A stretch of 64,000 nt of DNA from Paracoccus xiamenensis (lineage in GTDB: Bacteria > Pseudomonadota > Alphaproteobacteria > Rhodobacterales > Rhodobacteraceae): NCBI RefSeq assembly GCF_011308835.1, contig NZ_JAAOHY010000004.1:124001-188000 (forward strand). The letters run 5' to 3'. Of this stretch, positions 33,931 to 42,379 are shown piece after piece. The number at the start of each line of letters is the position of its first letter. Position 1 is the first letter of the stretch. Made by a program: the position numbers and the translations under genes. The notes beneath the pieces were generated by a model. It was given only the letters and a program-made list of their open reading frames with translations, did no database searches and had not been told where the DNA came from.

Positions 33931-34964
33931 GCGCGGGCATCGCATACCCCTGGGCCGAACCGCCCGCCCCCGGCACCGCGACCGAGGTCGCGCCGGGCGT
34001 GTTGTGGATGCGGCTGCCGCTGCCGATGAAGCTGGACCACGTCAATGTCTATGCGCTGGAAGACGGCGAAGGCTGGACGGTGGTCGATACCGGATTCGAT
34101 ACGGCAAAGTCGCGGGCGATCTGGCAGATGCTGCTGGACGGCCCGCTGGGGCGCAAGCCGGTGACGCGGGTGATCGCGACCCATCACCATCCCGACCACA
34201 TGGGGCTGGCCGGCTGGTTCATGGAACGCGAGGCAGAGCTTTGGACCACGCGCACCGCCTGGCTGACCACGCGGATGCTGGTGCTGGACGAACAGGACGC
34301 GCCGCCGCCTGAAGCCATCGCCTTCTGGCGCGCCGCCGGTATGCCGCCCGATCTGCTGGCGCAGCGCGCCGCAGAACGCCCCTTCAACTTTGCCGATTGC
34401 GTCCACCCGCTTCCGCTGGGTTTCACGCGGTTGCAGGACGGCCAGACGGTACGCTTCGGCGGTCGCGATTGGGCCGTGGCGACCGGGGACGGTCATGCGC
34501 CGGAACATGCGACATTCTGGTCGCGCGACGACGATCTGGTGATCGGCGGTGACCAGCTGCTGCCCGGCATTTCGCCCAATCTGGGCGTTTACCCGACCGA
34601 GCCGGGCGCCGACCCGGTGGGTGAATGGCTGGACAGCTGCACCCGGTTCCTTGGCTTGGCCGAGGATCGCCACCTGGTCCTGCCCGGCCACAAACTGCCC
34701 TTCACCGGCCTGCCGCTGCGGCTGGAACAGATGCATGACAACCATGTCTCGGCGCTGGATCGGGTGGTCGAGCTTCTGACCGAATCGCCGCAAAGCGCCG
34801 TCGGCTGCTTTCCGGCGCTGTTCAAGCGCCAGATCGGCACGGCCGAGATCGGCCTCGCCCTGGTCGAATCGGTGGCGCATCTGAACCACCTTGCGCGGCA
34901 GAACCGCATCACCCGTGCCGGGACGGACGATCACGGGGCCGAGTTGTGGCGTGCGCCCGCGTGA
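33927..34964 (+). CDS. Metallo-beta-lactamase-fold hydrolase
   Basis: A 345-residue MBL-superfamily protein with the binuclear metal motif THHHPDH (HHHPDH at residues 86-91) and further ligands in GDGHAPEH, GGDQLLP and LPGHKLPF. It resembles glyoxalase II-like or thioesterase-like hydrolases with a C-terminal helical extension. Translation starts at a GTG overlapping the acyl-CoA dehydrogenase stop (GTGA), so the two are coupled. This suggests it acts on a thioester made by, or toxic to, that pathway, which is inference. It is not likely to be a beta-lactamase. Confidence 0.88.
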   Translation: MSAGIAYPWAEPPAPGTATEVAPGVLWMRLPLPMKLDHVNVYALEDGEGWTVVDTGFDTAKSRAIWQMLLDGPLGRKPVTRVIATHHHPDHMGLAGWFMEREAELWTTRTAWLTTRMLVLDEQDAPPPEAIAFWRAAGMPPDLLAQRAAERPFNFADCVHPLPLGFTRLQDGQTVRFGGRDWAVATGDGHAPEHATFWSRDDDLVIGGDQLLPGISPNLGVYPTEPGADPVGEWLDSCTRFLGLAEDRHLVLPGHKLPFTGLPLRLEQMHDNHVSALDRVVELLTESPQSAVGCFPALFKRQIGTAEIGLALVESVAHLNHLARQNRITRAGTDDHGAELWRAPA

Positions 34965-35021
34965 CAGCGCCCCCGCGATCCGCTATGGAGAAGCGAAACG
35001 CAGTACCCGAGGGGACAGGAC

Positions 35022-35171
35022 ATGGCTGACAACGAAACCTCCGAATATGTGCACGGCTCGATGGATATCCGCGAACAGCAGAAGACCTTCAGCGGCTTCC
35101 TGACCTTCGCCAGCTGGGTGGTGGTCCTGTCGCTTGGCGTTCTGGTCTTCATGGCATTGTCGAACGCCTGA
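35022..35171 (+). CDS. aa3-type cytochrome c oxidase subunit IV
   Basis: A 49-residue membrane protein of the bacterial aa3-type cytochrome oxidase subunit IV family. The polar N-terminus contains the family segment SEYVHGSMDIREQQKTF. A single transmembrane helix spans about residues 28-46 (FASWVVVLSLGVLVFMAL). AGGGGACAGGA lies just upstream of ATG 35022. Its stop shares one base with the next gene's start (TGATG). In Paracoccus the structural subunit IV is small and dispensable for activity; its gene is often far from ctaC/ctaD, as here. Confidence 0.9.
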   Translation: MADNETSEYVHGSMDIREQQKTFSGFLTFASWVVVLSLGVLVFMALSNA

Positions 35172-35806
35172 TGCTGCGCCGTATCCTGCTTGCCTTGGCG
35201 CTGCCGCTGCTTTTGGCGGCTTGCGGCGCCGATAACAAATGGGCCAGCGACGAGGCGGTGCGAACTGCGCGCTATACCTCGAACACGCAGCCCTCGATCT
35301 CACTCATGACGGTGATCGGCATTCCGCGCGGCGAGGGCGGGCATTCGGCGCTGCTGATCAATGGCAGCCAGACGGTCATCTTCGACCCGGCCGGCAGCTT
35401 TGAACATCCCCGCGCGCCGGAACGCCATGACGTGCTGTATGGCATCACGCCCGAGATGCGGAACGTCTATATCGACTATCACGCGCGCAATGTCGCGGGC
35501 GAAAACTACTATGTCGCCGTCGACACCGTTCCCGTCAGCCGCGAGGTTGCCGATGCCGCCATCCGCGCGGCCGAGGCGAACGGCCCCGCCAACAAGGCTT
35601 TCTGCGCCAATGCGACCACCGCAGTCCTGCGGCAGGTGCCGGGCTTTCAGGGTGCGCCGGGCGGCTTCAGCCCGATCCGAATGCGCAACTGGTTCCTGAC
35701 CGTTCCGGGCGTGCAGTCGACGCGCTATGACGATGCCGATCCGCGTCTGGTCCACGGCGATCTGCTGCGGATGAAGGACGGCTCTGTCCGGGCTTACGAC
35801 AGGTAG
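35171..35806 (+). CDS. Lipoprotein with possible permuted NlpC/P60-like (papain-like) fold
   Basis: A 211-residue predicted lipoprotein: signal peptide LLALALPLLLAAC with lipidated Cys18. The body has His58 in GGHSALLIN and Cys145 in KAFCANATTAVLR, separated by about 87 residues. Histidine before cysteine is the order of permuted papain-like (LRAT/YiiX-type) domains, so a cysteine peptidase or acyltransferase activity is possible. This is a fold guess from two motifs, not an established family call. It is co-translated with cytochrome oxidase subunit IV through a TGATG overlap, and is convergent with azlD. Confidence 0.65.
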   Translation: MLRRILLALALPLLLAACGADNKWASDEAVRTARYTSNTQPSISLMTVIGIPRGEGGHSALLINGSQTVIFDPAGSFEHPRAPERHDVLYGITPEMRNVYIDYHARNVAGENYYVAVDTVPVSREVADAAIRAAEANGPANKAFCANATTAVLRQVPGFQGAPGGFSPIRMRNWFLTVPGVQSTRYDDADPRLVHGDLLRMKDGSVRAYDR

Positions 35807-36120
35807 AAGCCGATCATCAGCGTGGCCGCCCCGGCAACGATGGCGGCCAGCGTATTGCGGGTGGCGTATCCGGCGATGACCGTGGCCGCCCCCGCCGCCA
35901 GCCGGACGGGATCGGTCTGGCCGTGCGTTGCAGCCGGCCAGACCACCAGCGGCGCCGCCAGGGCCGGCAGCACCGCGACGGCGGTATAGCGCAGCATCCG
36001 CAGGAACCATTCCGGCATTGGCCGGCTGCCGATCGCGCCCAGAAAGCTGTAGCGCAGCAGGAAGGTCCCCGCGCCGAGTGCGAGGATGGTAAACCAGATC
36101 TCGGCATTGCTATAGGTCAT
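35794..36120 (-). CDS. azlD: AzlD-family small membrane protein
   Basis: A 108-residue membrane protein with about four hydrophobic segments, the small partner of AzlC in branched-chain amino acid export. Its sequence fits the AzlD family (TFLLRYSFLGA, LRYTAVAVLPALAAPLVVW, AGYATRNTLAAIVAGAATL). The ATG at 36120 overlaps the azlC stop by 4 nt, and the 3' end overlaps the convergent lipoprotein gene by 13 nt. Substrates, probably leucine/isoleucine or analogues, are inferred from the family. Confidence 0.9.
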   Translation of the reverse strand: MTYSNAEIWFTILALGAGTFLLRYSFLGAIGSRPMPEWFLRMLRYTAVAVLPALAAPLVVWPAATHGQTDPVRLAAGAATVIAGYATRNTLAAIVAGAATLMIGFYLS

Positions 36121-36899
36121 GCCCGGCCTCCGCTGCGGCGCACTTGCCAAACCTCGGTCGCGGATCCCGCCAGCATGGCCAGGATCGCCGCGATCATCGG
36201 GCCAACCCCCGCGGGCAGTCCGACCAGAAACAGCGATACAACGACCGCCACCGTGGCCGCCGCCATGTGGGGCAGGCTGCGCAGCGCCGGCGCGATCATC
36301 GCAAGGAAGGTAATCGGAACCGCGAAATCCAGCGGGATGCTGTCGGGAATGGCGCGCCCGACCGTCGCGCCCAGATAGGCGAAGGTCATCCACGCCCCGC
36401 ACAGCACGAAGGCGGTGCCAAAGAAATACCCCAGCCTTTGCGGAATGCTGAGCTTGGGCGTGTTCTGGAAATAGTCGATGGACAGCGCATAGGTCTGATC
36501 GACCAGCGAATAAGCCACCGCGGCCCGCGCCGGCTGCGAGGCCGCGCCAAGCCACGGCACCAGCGATGCCGAATACATCGCCATCCGCAGGTTCACCGCC
36601 AACGAGGACAGGATCACCAGCCACAGCGGCGCATTGTCGGTCAGCAGCTGCACGGCGGTAAACTGCGACGCGCCGGCCAGCACCAGGATCGTAAAGCCCA
36701 TGGTCTGCGCCAGATCGAAGCCGGCATTCGTGGCGACGACCCCGAACAGCATCCCGAAGGGGACCATCACCAGCAGGAAGGGCAGCGAATGGGTGGCGCC
36801 GTGGCGCATGCTTTGCAGGGGCGTTCGCGCCAGGGCACGGGCGCGCGAGGCCTCGATCGCGGCGGCCCGTCTGGACGGGGCGTTGGAAGCTTGGGTCAT
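36117..36899 (-). CDS. azlC: AzlC-family branched-chain amino acid permease
   Basis: A 260-residue inner-membrane protein, the large subunit of the AzlCD-type amino acid exporter. Family segments are SLPFLLVMVPFGMLFGVV, AGASQFTAVQLL, NLRMAMYSASL and VDQTYALS. ATG 36899 (MTQASNAPS) was chosen over an in-frame start at 36956, which would pass through the promoter candidate. The azlD gene overlaps its stop. No adjacent Lrp-type regulator is seen. Confidence 0.92.
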   Translation of the reverse strand: MTQASNAPSRRAAAIEASRARALARTPLQSMRHGATHSLPFLLVMVPFGMLFGVVATNAGFDLAQTMGFTILVLAGASQFTAVQLLTDNAPLWLVILSSLAVNLRMAMYSASLVPWLGAASQPARAAVAYSLVDQTYALSIDYFQNTPKLSIPQRLGYFFGTAFVLCGAWMTFAYLGATVGRAIPDSIPLDFAVPITFLAMIAPALRSLPHMAAATVAVVVSLFLVGLPAGVGPMIAAILAMLAGSATEVWQVRRSGGRA

Positions 36900-36928
36900 G
36901 GTGATGCGTATTTGCGAATTTCGCGCCC

Positions 36929-36956
36929 ACCTTAGCCCCCATCGCTGCCGGTGCAA
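36929..36956 (-). promoter_or_regulatory. Candidate sigma-70 promoter for azlCD
   Basis: On the minus strand TTGCAC (plus 36951-36956) and TAAGGT (plus 36929-36934) are separated by 16 nt, 30 nt before azlC. This is a reasonable housekeeping promoter for the azlCD unit and separates it from the upstream gene at 37014. Motif match only. Confidence 0.4.
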
Positions 36957-37013
36957 GCGTTGACAGGGGCTTAGTGATCACAGGGGGCAGGTTTTTCGCG
37001 CGTCCGCCCGGCG

Positions 37014-37964
37014 CTATTGGTCCTGCCCGAACAATCCGGCGGCGCGGGCCAGCAGCATGAAGGCGCGGGCAGAGCGTGTCTCGGCCAGCCACAGGATTTC
37101 ATCGTCGCTGAGCTGCGGCATCAACTCGGTTATGTTGCGGTCGAACAGGCGCAAAAAGTGGTGAACGGCGTCGCGGAATACCTCGTCCGCGCGCATCGCG
37201 GCGGTTGCGGCTTCCAGCGCTGCGGGATCGCGGATGGCGCCGACATCGCCGACCGCCCGGCCGCGCTGCCCGTCGCCAAAGCGGCGCCAGGCGGCGGGAT
37301 CGGTGGGATCCGGCTGAAGCTCGTCGGTGATGATGCCGCGCTCTGCCAGCAGGGTGACCACATCCTGGGCGCTGCGGATCAACCGGGCCTGATCTGGGTC
37401 GCGCAGCGCCTCGCGCAGGGCCGCGATGGCGGCGGTGTCGTCAGGCCCGTCCGGGAAGTTCAGCGCCAGAATCACCGTCTCGCCGGGCAGTTCCAGCGGC
37501 TCGGGCGCGTCGAGGCCAAGCGAGGTCTGGCGCGGATCGGTTGCAGCGGTGGGCTCGGTCCGGCGCGGGGCCGGCATCGTGCGCGGCGCGGCCGCGGGGC
37601 GCGGGGCGGCCGGGATCGGCGCGCGGCTGGCCGGGGTCGCGGGGGCGGGGGTGGTGTCGGCACCTGCGGAGCTCATGCGGCGTGGCGGCTCTGCCATCAG
37701 GCGCTCGCGGTCAAGCTGGGCGCGCAATGTGTCTGCCTCGGCCCGCAGGGTGTCGATGGCGCGGGCGATGCCGACCGCCATCCAGATCAATCCCAGCGGC
37801 ATCAGCGCGGCCACGACCGAAATCCAGCGCGGTGCGCCCGCAGCCGTGCCACTGCTGGTCAGCCAGAAGACCAGCAGCATCACCAGCCACAGCGCCGTCA
37901 GCCCGGCGCCGATAACCAGCGCGCGATTACCGCGCCCGCCGTCGCCCGGGCCCGCAAACATCAC
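37014..37964 (-). CDS. Hypothetical two-helix membrane protein with Pro/Ala-rich linker
   Basis: I do not recognise a named family for this 316-residue protein. It has two predicted membrane helices in the first 65 residues ([14 protein letters not shown] and [18 protein letters not shown]), a short coiled-coil-like stretch ([20 protein letters not shown]), a Pro/Ala/Arg-rich linker (about 90-145), and a helical cytoplasmic domain of about 160 residues. That domain includes [28 protein letters not shown] and [17 protein letters not shown]. It follows greA with an ATGA overlap, so it is co-expressed with a transcription elongation factor; the role is unknown. Confidence 0.85.
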   Translation of the reverse strand: MMFAGPGDGGRGNRALVIGAGLTALWLVMLLVFWLTSSGTAAGAPRWISVVAALMPLGLIWMAVGIARAIDTLRAEADTLRAQLDRERLMAEPPRRMSSAGADTTPAPATPASRAPIPAAPRPAAAPRTMPAPRRTEPTAATDPRQTSLGLDAPEPLELPGETVILALNFPDGPDDTAAIAALREALRDPDQARLIRSAQDVVTLLAERGIITDELQPDPTDPAAWRRFGDGQRGRAVGDVGAIRDPAALEAATAAMRADEVFRDAVHHFLRLFDRNITELMPQLSDDEILWLAETRSARAFMLLARAAGLFGQDQ

Positions 37965-38431
37965 GAGAAACGCACTGACAGGATTTCATAGCTTTTCACG
38001 CCGCCGGGGGTCTGCACCTCGACCACGTCGCCTTCTTCCTTGCCGATCAGCGACCGCGCCAGCGGAGAACGCATGTTCAGCAGGCCCTTTTCCAGGCTCG
38101 CCTCGTGTTCGCCGACGATCTGATAGGTCTTTTCCTCGTCGGTATCTTCGTCCAGCAGCTGCACCGTGGCGCCGAATTTTACCGCGCCGGAAAATTTGGA
38201 CGGGTCGATCACCTCGGCGCGCGACAGCACGATTTCCAATTCCTTGATCCGGCCCTCGATGAAGCTCTGCTTTTCGCGGGCGGAGTGATATTCGGCATTT
38301 TCCGACAGGTCGCCATGGGCGCGCGCCTCGGCGATGGCGGCAATGATCGCTGGCCGCTCGGTGCCTTTCAGGTCGCGAAGTTCTGCGTCCAGCTGATCGA
38401 AGCCGCCGCGGGTCATGGGGATCTTTTCCAT
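37961..38431 (-). CDS. greA: Transcription elongation factor GreA
   Basis: Rescues backtracked RNA polymerase by stimulating transcript cleavage. The 156-residue protein has the N-terminal coiled-coil domain ([37 protein letters not shown], with the catalytic acidic tip DLSENAEY) and the C-terminal FKBP-like domain ([29 protein letters not shown]). ATG 38431 is preceded by AAAGG at about 10 nt. The downstream membrane protein overlaps its stop. The long 324-nt upstream gap is shared with the divergent ETF-QO gene. Confidence 0.97.
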   Translation of the reverse strand: MEKIPMTRGGFDQLDAELRDLKGTERPAIIAAIAEARAHGDLSENAEYHSAREKQSFIEGRIKELEIVLSRAEVIDPSKFSGAVKFGATVQLLDEDTDEEKTYQIVGEHEASLEKGLLNMRSPLARSLIGKEEGDVVEVQTPGGVKSYEILSVRFS

Positions 38432-38755
38432 CGTCGTTCTGCCTTTGGTTGCCGCGGCCTGATCCGCGACGGGGTGTTGGGAAAAACCCCCGCCAAGCGA
38501 ATGGCAGGGGTGCGCGATTCCGTTCTGGGTAGCGTTCCCCGATCCGCGCCCGCATTGCAAGTCATATGGGCGCGACTCGGCAAAGCACCGCGCAATTCTG
38601 CGAAATTGAACGGAAATCTTTCGGGTTGGGCGCTGAAATCCGGCCAATCGGACCGATTTGCACCAATTGGGGCAGATGCACCGCCGCGTAACGATTGCCC
38701 GCACCGGTTCAACCGGCTACCAAAACGGGGGCAATCTGCAAGCGGGAGGCAAGCC
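38432..38755. other. Divergent intergenic region greA / ETF-QO
   Basis: This 324-nt gap must hold promoters for both genes. I see no coding potential of gene quality. Two GANTC sites (GATTC at 38516-38520 and GACTC at 38574-38578) are possible CcrM methylation sites. A GGGG/CCCC-type hairpin lies near 38470-38490 in the greA leader, and a GGGAGG ribosome-binding site precedes the ETF-QO ATG. No convincing sigma-70 -35/-10 pair stands out. Confidence 0.5.
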
Positions 38756-40414
38756 ATGGCCGATACGGACAACAGCATTGAACGCGAGTCGATGGATTTC
38801 GACGTTGTCATCGTGGGTGGCGGCCCGGCTGGCCTGTCAGCGGCGATCCGGCTGAAGCAGATTGACGCGGATCTGAACGTGGTGGTGCTGGAAAAAGGGT
38901 CCGAGATCGGGGCGCATATCCTCTCGGGTGCGGTGCTGGATACCGCAGGATTGGATGCGCTGATCCCCGATTGGAAGGAAAAGGGCGCGCCGATCAGCCA
39001 GGAAGTCACCGCCGACAACTTCTATATGCTGGGCGAAGGCGGGCAGATGCGGGTGCCGAACTGGCCGATGCCGCCCCTGATGTCGAACCACGGCAAATAC
39101 ATCGTCAGCATGGGGAATGTGACCCGCTGGATGGCCGAACAGGCCGAAGGTATGGGCGTCGAGGTTTTCCCCGGCATGGCCTGTTCCGCGTTGGTGATGG
39201 ATGGCGACCGCGTGGCTGGCGTCATCGCGGGCGAGATGGGTCTGAACGCCGACGGCACCCCCGGCCCGCAATATGAACCCGGCATGGAGTTGCGCGGCAA
39301 ATACGTGCTGCTGGCCGAGGGCGTGCGCGGATCACTCTCGAAAGAAGTGATGGCGAAATACAACCTGTCGGACGGGCACGAGCCGCAGAAATTCGGCCTC
39401 GGCATGAAAGAGATCTGGGAGGTTGATCCGGCAAAGTTCAAGGCCGGCACGGTGACCCATACTATGGGCTGGCCACTGGGCAAGAATGCCGGCGGCGGTA
39501 GCTTCATCTATCACATGGAAAACAATCAGGTGCTGGTTGGCTTCGTCGTCCACCTGAACTATGCCAACCCCTATCTGTATCCGTATATGGAATTCCAGCG
39601 TTTCAAGCATCACCCGATGGTGGCGGAACTGCTGGAGGGCGGGAAACGCGTGGCCTACGGTGCCCGCGCCATCAGCGAAGGCGGCTGGCAGTCGATCCCG
39701 AAGCTGACCTTTCCGGGCGGCGCGCTGCTTGGCTGTTCGGCCGGGCTGGTGAACGTGCCGCGCATCAAGGGCAACCACAACGCCATGCTCTCGGGCATCG
39801 CCGCCGCCAATGCCGCCGCCGCAGCGATTGCCGAAGGCCGCGAAGGTGACGAGTTGGTGGCTTACGAGGACGATCTGCGCAGCGGTCCGATTGCGAAGGA
39901 CCTGAAGCCGGTCCGCAACGTCAAGCCGATCTGGTCGAAGATGGGCCTGTGGGCCAGCCTCGCGCTTGGGGGCTTTGACATGTGGGTGGCGAGCCTGACC
40001 GGCTGGAACCCGCTGGGGACGTGGAAGCATGGCAAGACTGACGCGCAGGCGACCGGCAAGGCCAAGGATTTCAAGGAAATCAACTATCCGCGCCCGGATG
40101 GAAAACTGTCCTTCGACCGCCTGACCAATGTCAGTTTCAGCTTCACCAACCACGAGGAATCGCAGCCCTCGCATCTGAAGCTGAAGGATGCTGCGATCCC
40201 GATCGCGGTGAACCTGCCCGAATATGCCGAACCCGCGCAGCGTTACTGCCCGGCCGGCGTCTATGAGGTGATCGAGGGCGATAACGGTCCGCGCTTTCAG
40301 ATCAACTTCCAGAACTGCGTCCACTGCAAGACCTGCGACATCAAGGATCCCAGCCAGAACATCGTCTGGACGACCCCGCAGGGCGGGGACGGGCCGAACT
40401 ACCCGAACATGTGA
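38756..40414 (+). CDS. Electron-transfer flavoprotein:ubiquinone oxidoreductase
   Basis: Passes electrons from ETF, charged by acyl-CoA and other dehydrogenases, to the membrane ubiquinone pool. The 552-residue protein has the FAD-binding GGGPAGLSAA near residue 22, the characteristic AHILSGAVLD segment, and a C-terminal 4Fe-4S cluster domain with Cys ligands in RYCPAGVYE and NCVHCKTCDI. The ubiquinone and membrane-contact region lies between. ATG 38756 follows GGGAGG. This matches the bacterial ETF-QO family along its whole length. The TPR gene follows 92 nt downstream and may be separate. Confidence 0.96.
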   Translation: MADTDNSIERESMDFDVVIVGGGPAGLSAAIRLKQIDADLNVVVLEKGSEIGAHILSGAVLDTAGLDALIPDWKEKGAPISQEVTADNFYMLGEGGQMRVPNWPMPPLMSNHGKYIVSMGNVTRWMAEQAEGMGVEVFPGMACSALVMDGDRVAGVIAGEMGLNADGTPGPQYEPGMELRGKYVLLAEGVRGSLSKEVMAKYNLSDGHEPQKFGLGMKEIWEVDPAKFKAGTVTHTMGWPLGKNAGGGSFIYHMENNQVLVGFVVHLNYANPYLYPYMEFQRFKHHPMVAELLEGGKRVAYGARAISEGGWQSIPKLTFPGGALLGCSAGLVNVPRIKGNHNAMLSGIAAANAAAAAIAEGREGDELVAYEDDLRSGPIAKDLKPVRNVKPIWSKMGLWASLALGGFDMWVASLTGWNPLGTWKHGKTDAQATGKAKDFKEINYPRPDGKLSFDRLTNVSFSFTNHEESQPSHLKLKDAAIPIAVNLPEYAEPAQRYCPAGVYEVIEGDNGPRFQINFQNCVHCKTCDIKDPSQNIVWTTPQGGDGPNYPNM

Positions 40415-40506
40415 TCGGGGCTTTCCGCGCAGTTTCCGGGGCGCCGTTGCGTGTGCCGTGCGGCGCGGCTAGGGTCGTGCCGACACCGAAAAACCGGAAC
40501 GCGCTG

Positions 40507-42369
40507 ATGAAACTTCTGCACTCGCTGGTCCTTGCCGCCCTAATCGCCCTTCCCGCCGCATTTCCGGCCGGGGCACAGGACGATACGCCGCCGCCGCCCC
40601 GTCCCGAACGCGGCGCGGACGACGCCGAGGGGGGCAATACGCCGGACGGGGCAAGCGCGCCGTTGACCCGCGATCTGGCCGGTCCCTATCTGGCCGGTCG
40701 CGTCGCTGCCATCGACAGCAATTTCAACACTGCCGCCGAATATTACCTGCGGGCGCTGAAGCAGGATCCCTCGTCGCGGTTCATCGGGGACAGTGCGCTG
40801 GTATCGCTTCTCGCCTCGGGTCAGGTCGAGCGCGCGATCAAGCTGGCGGATGAGATGGCACAGCCCGATGCGCCCATCGCGCCCGCACAGATCGCCGGAC
40901 TGGTTGCGCGCAGCCGACTGGCACAGCAGGAAGATTGGACCGGCCTGATCGCGCTGCTGGACGCATCGCGCAGCGCGGACGAGGGCTCAGAGCGGTTGTT
41001 CGACGGCATGTTGCGTGCCTGGGCGTTGCTGGGCGCGGGCAAAGCCGGCGAGGCCGACGCCACTTTCCTGGAATTGCGCAGGATTCGCGGCACCGAGGGG
41101 CTGGTCGAGTATCACCGCGCCCTGTCCAAGGCGCTGGTGGGCGATTATGAGGGCGCGGCCGATCTGCTGGAAACAGACAATCCGGACCAGAACCTGATGG
41201 GTGCGCTCGCCCGTGCGCAGGTGCTGGCCCAGCTGGACCGCCGGGACGAGGCGATCACGATGCTGGAACAACTTGCCGCGACGGGCGCCGGCGTCGACAC
41301 GGCCGCCGATGAGCTGCTGGCGCGGCTGAAATCATCGGAACAGGTGCCCTTCGACTTCGTTACCGGCCCGCGTGACGGCATCGCGCAGGTCTTCCTGACC
41401 TTCGCCACACTGCTGGACAGCGATGTGGAACCAACGCCGCTGGGGCTGATCCATGCCCGCCTGGCCAGCTATATCGCGCCGGACATGACCGATGCGCGGC
41501 TGATGGTGGCGCAGATGCTGCAGGCCACCGGCCAGTTCGACGCCGCCGAAGCCGAATTCACCATACTGCGCGAAAAGGGCCAGATGCGCCCGCTGGCCGA
41601 GCTGGGCCGCATCGACACGCTGGCGCGTGCCGACCGCATCGCCGATGCCGAAAAGGCCGGCATCGCCCTGACCGAGGCCTATCCCGACATGGCCGAGGCC
41701 TGGATCGCGCTTGGCGATCTGCGGCGCCAGCAGGACAAATGGGCCGAGGCCGTTGACGCCTATGACAAGGCCATCGACCTGACCGATCCGGCCAATGAAG
41801 ACATGATCTGGTTCCCGCTTTATGCCCGTGCCATCGCAGAGGAGCGCCGGGGCGACTTCGATGCTGCCGAAACCGACCTGCGGGCAGCGCTGAAGATCCG
41901 CCCGGACAATGCGCAGATGCTGAACTACCTCGGCTATTCCTATGTCGATCGCGGCCAGAATCTGGACGAGGCGCTGAGCCTGATCCAGCGCGCGGTCGAG
42001 CTTTCGCCGGATGACGGATATATCCTCGATTCGCTGGGCTGGGTGCTGTATCGGCTTGGCCGCTATTCCGAAGCGGTGGCGCCGCAGGAACGCGCCGTGC
42101 TGGAAATGAGCAATGACCCGCTGGTGAATGACCACCTCGGCGATATCTACTGGATGGTCGATCGCAAGCGCGAGGCCGAGATCCAGTGGAAACGCGCGCT
42201 CAGCTTCAAGCCTGAATCCGAAGAAGACGCCTACCGCATCCGCGCCAAGCTGGACCGGGGGCTGGATGCCGTGCTGGCCGAGGAAAAGGCCAATGGCGGC
42301 AAGCTGCCGCCGCCGCCGGAACCGGAACCCGACAGCGACGACCCCGAAGTCGTGCCGCCGGCCGAATGA
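40507..42369 (+). CDS. Secreted tetratricopeptide-repeat protein
   Basis: A 620-residue protein with a signal peptide (LVLAALIALPAAFPAGAQ) and then about 10 or more TPR-like helical repeats across most of the length. The C-terminal repeats are clearest: NAQMLNYLGYSYVDRG, DGYILDSLGWVLYRLGRYSEA and DPLVNDHLGDIYWMVDRKREA. The extreme C-terminus is Pro/Glu-rich. Such proteins act as periplasmic or outer-membrane-associated scaffolds; no specific partner can be named. It starts at ATG 40507 and is followed 10 nt later by ispE, probably co-transcribed. Confidence 0.85.
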   Translation: MKLLHSLVLAALIALPAAFPAGAQDDTPPPPRPERGADDAEGGNTPDGASAPLTRDLAGPYLAGRVAAIDSNFNTAAEYYLRALKQDPSSRFIGDSALVSLLASGQVERAIKLADEMAQPDAPIAPAQIAGLVARSRLAQQEDWTGLIALLDASRSADEGSERLFDGMLRAWALLGAGKAGEADATFLELRRIRGTEGLVEYHRALSKALVGDYEGAADLLETDNPDQNLMGALARAQVLAQLDRRDEAITMLEQLAATGAGVDTAADELLARLKSSEQVPFDFVTGPRDGIAQVFLTFATLLDSDVEPTPLGLIHARLASYIAPDMTDARLMVAQMLQATGQFDAAEAEFTILREKGQMRPLAELGRIDTLARADRIADAEKAGIALTEAYPDMAEAWIALGDLRRQQDKWAEAVDAYDKAIDLTDPANEDMIWFPLYARAIAEERRGDFDAAETDLRAALKIRPDNAQMLNYLGYSYVDRGQNLDEALSLIQRAVELSPDDGYILDSLGWVLYRLGRYSEAVAPQERAVLEMSNDPLVNDHLGDIYWMVDRKREAEIQWKRALSFKPESEEDAYRIRAKLDRGLDAVLAEEKANGGKLPPPPEPEPDSDDPEVVPPAE

Positions 42370-42379
42370 CCCCCGCCGA

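Noticed and set aside
33927..34964. Beta-lactamase.
   Set aside because: The HxHxDH metal motif defines the whole superfamily; length, lack of a signal peptide and coupling to an acyl-CoA dehydrogenase argue for a hydrolase of another substrate.
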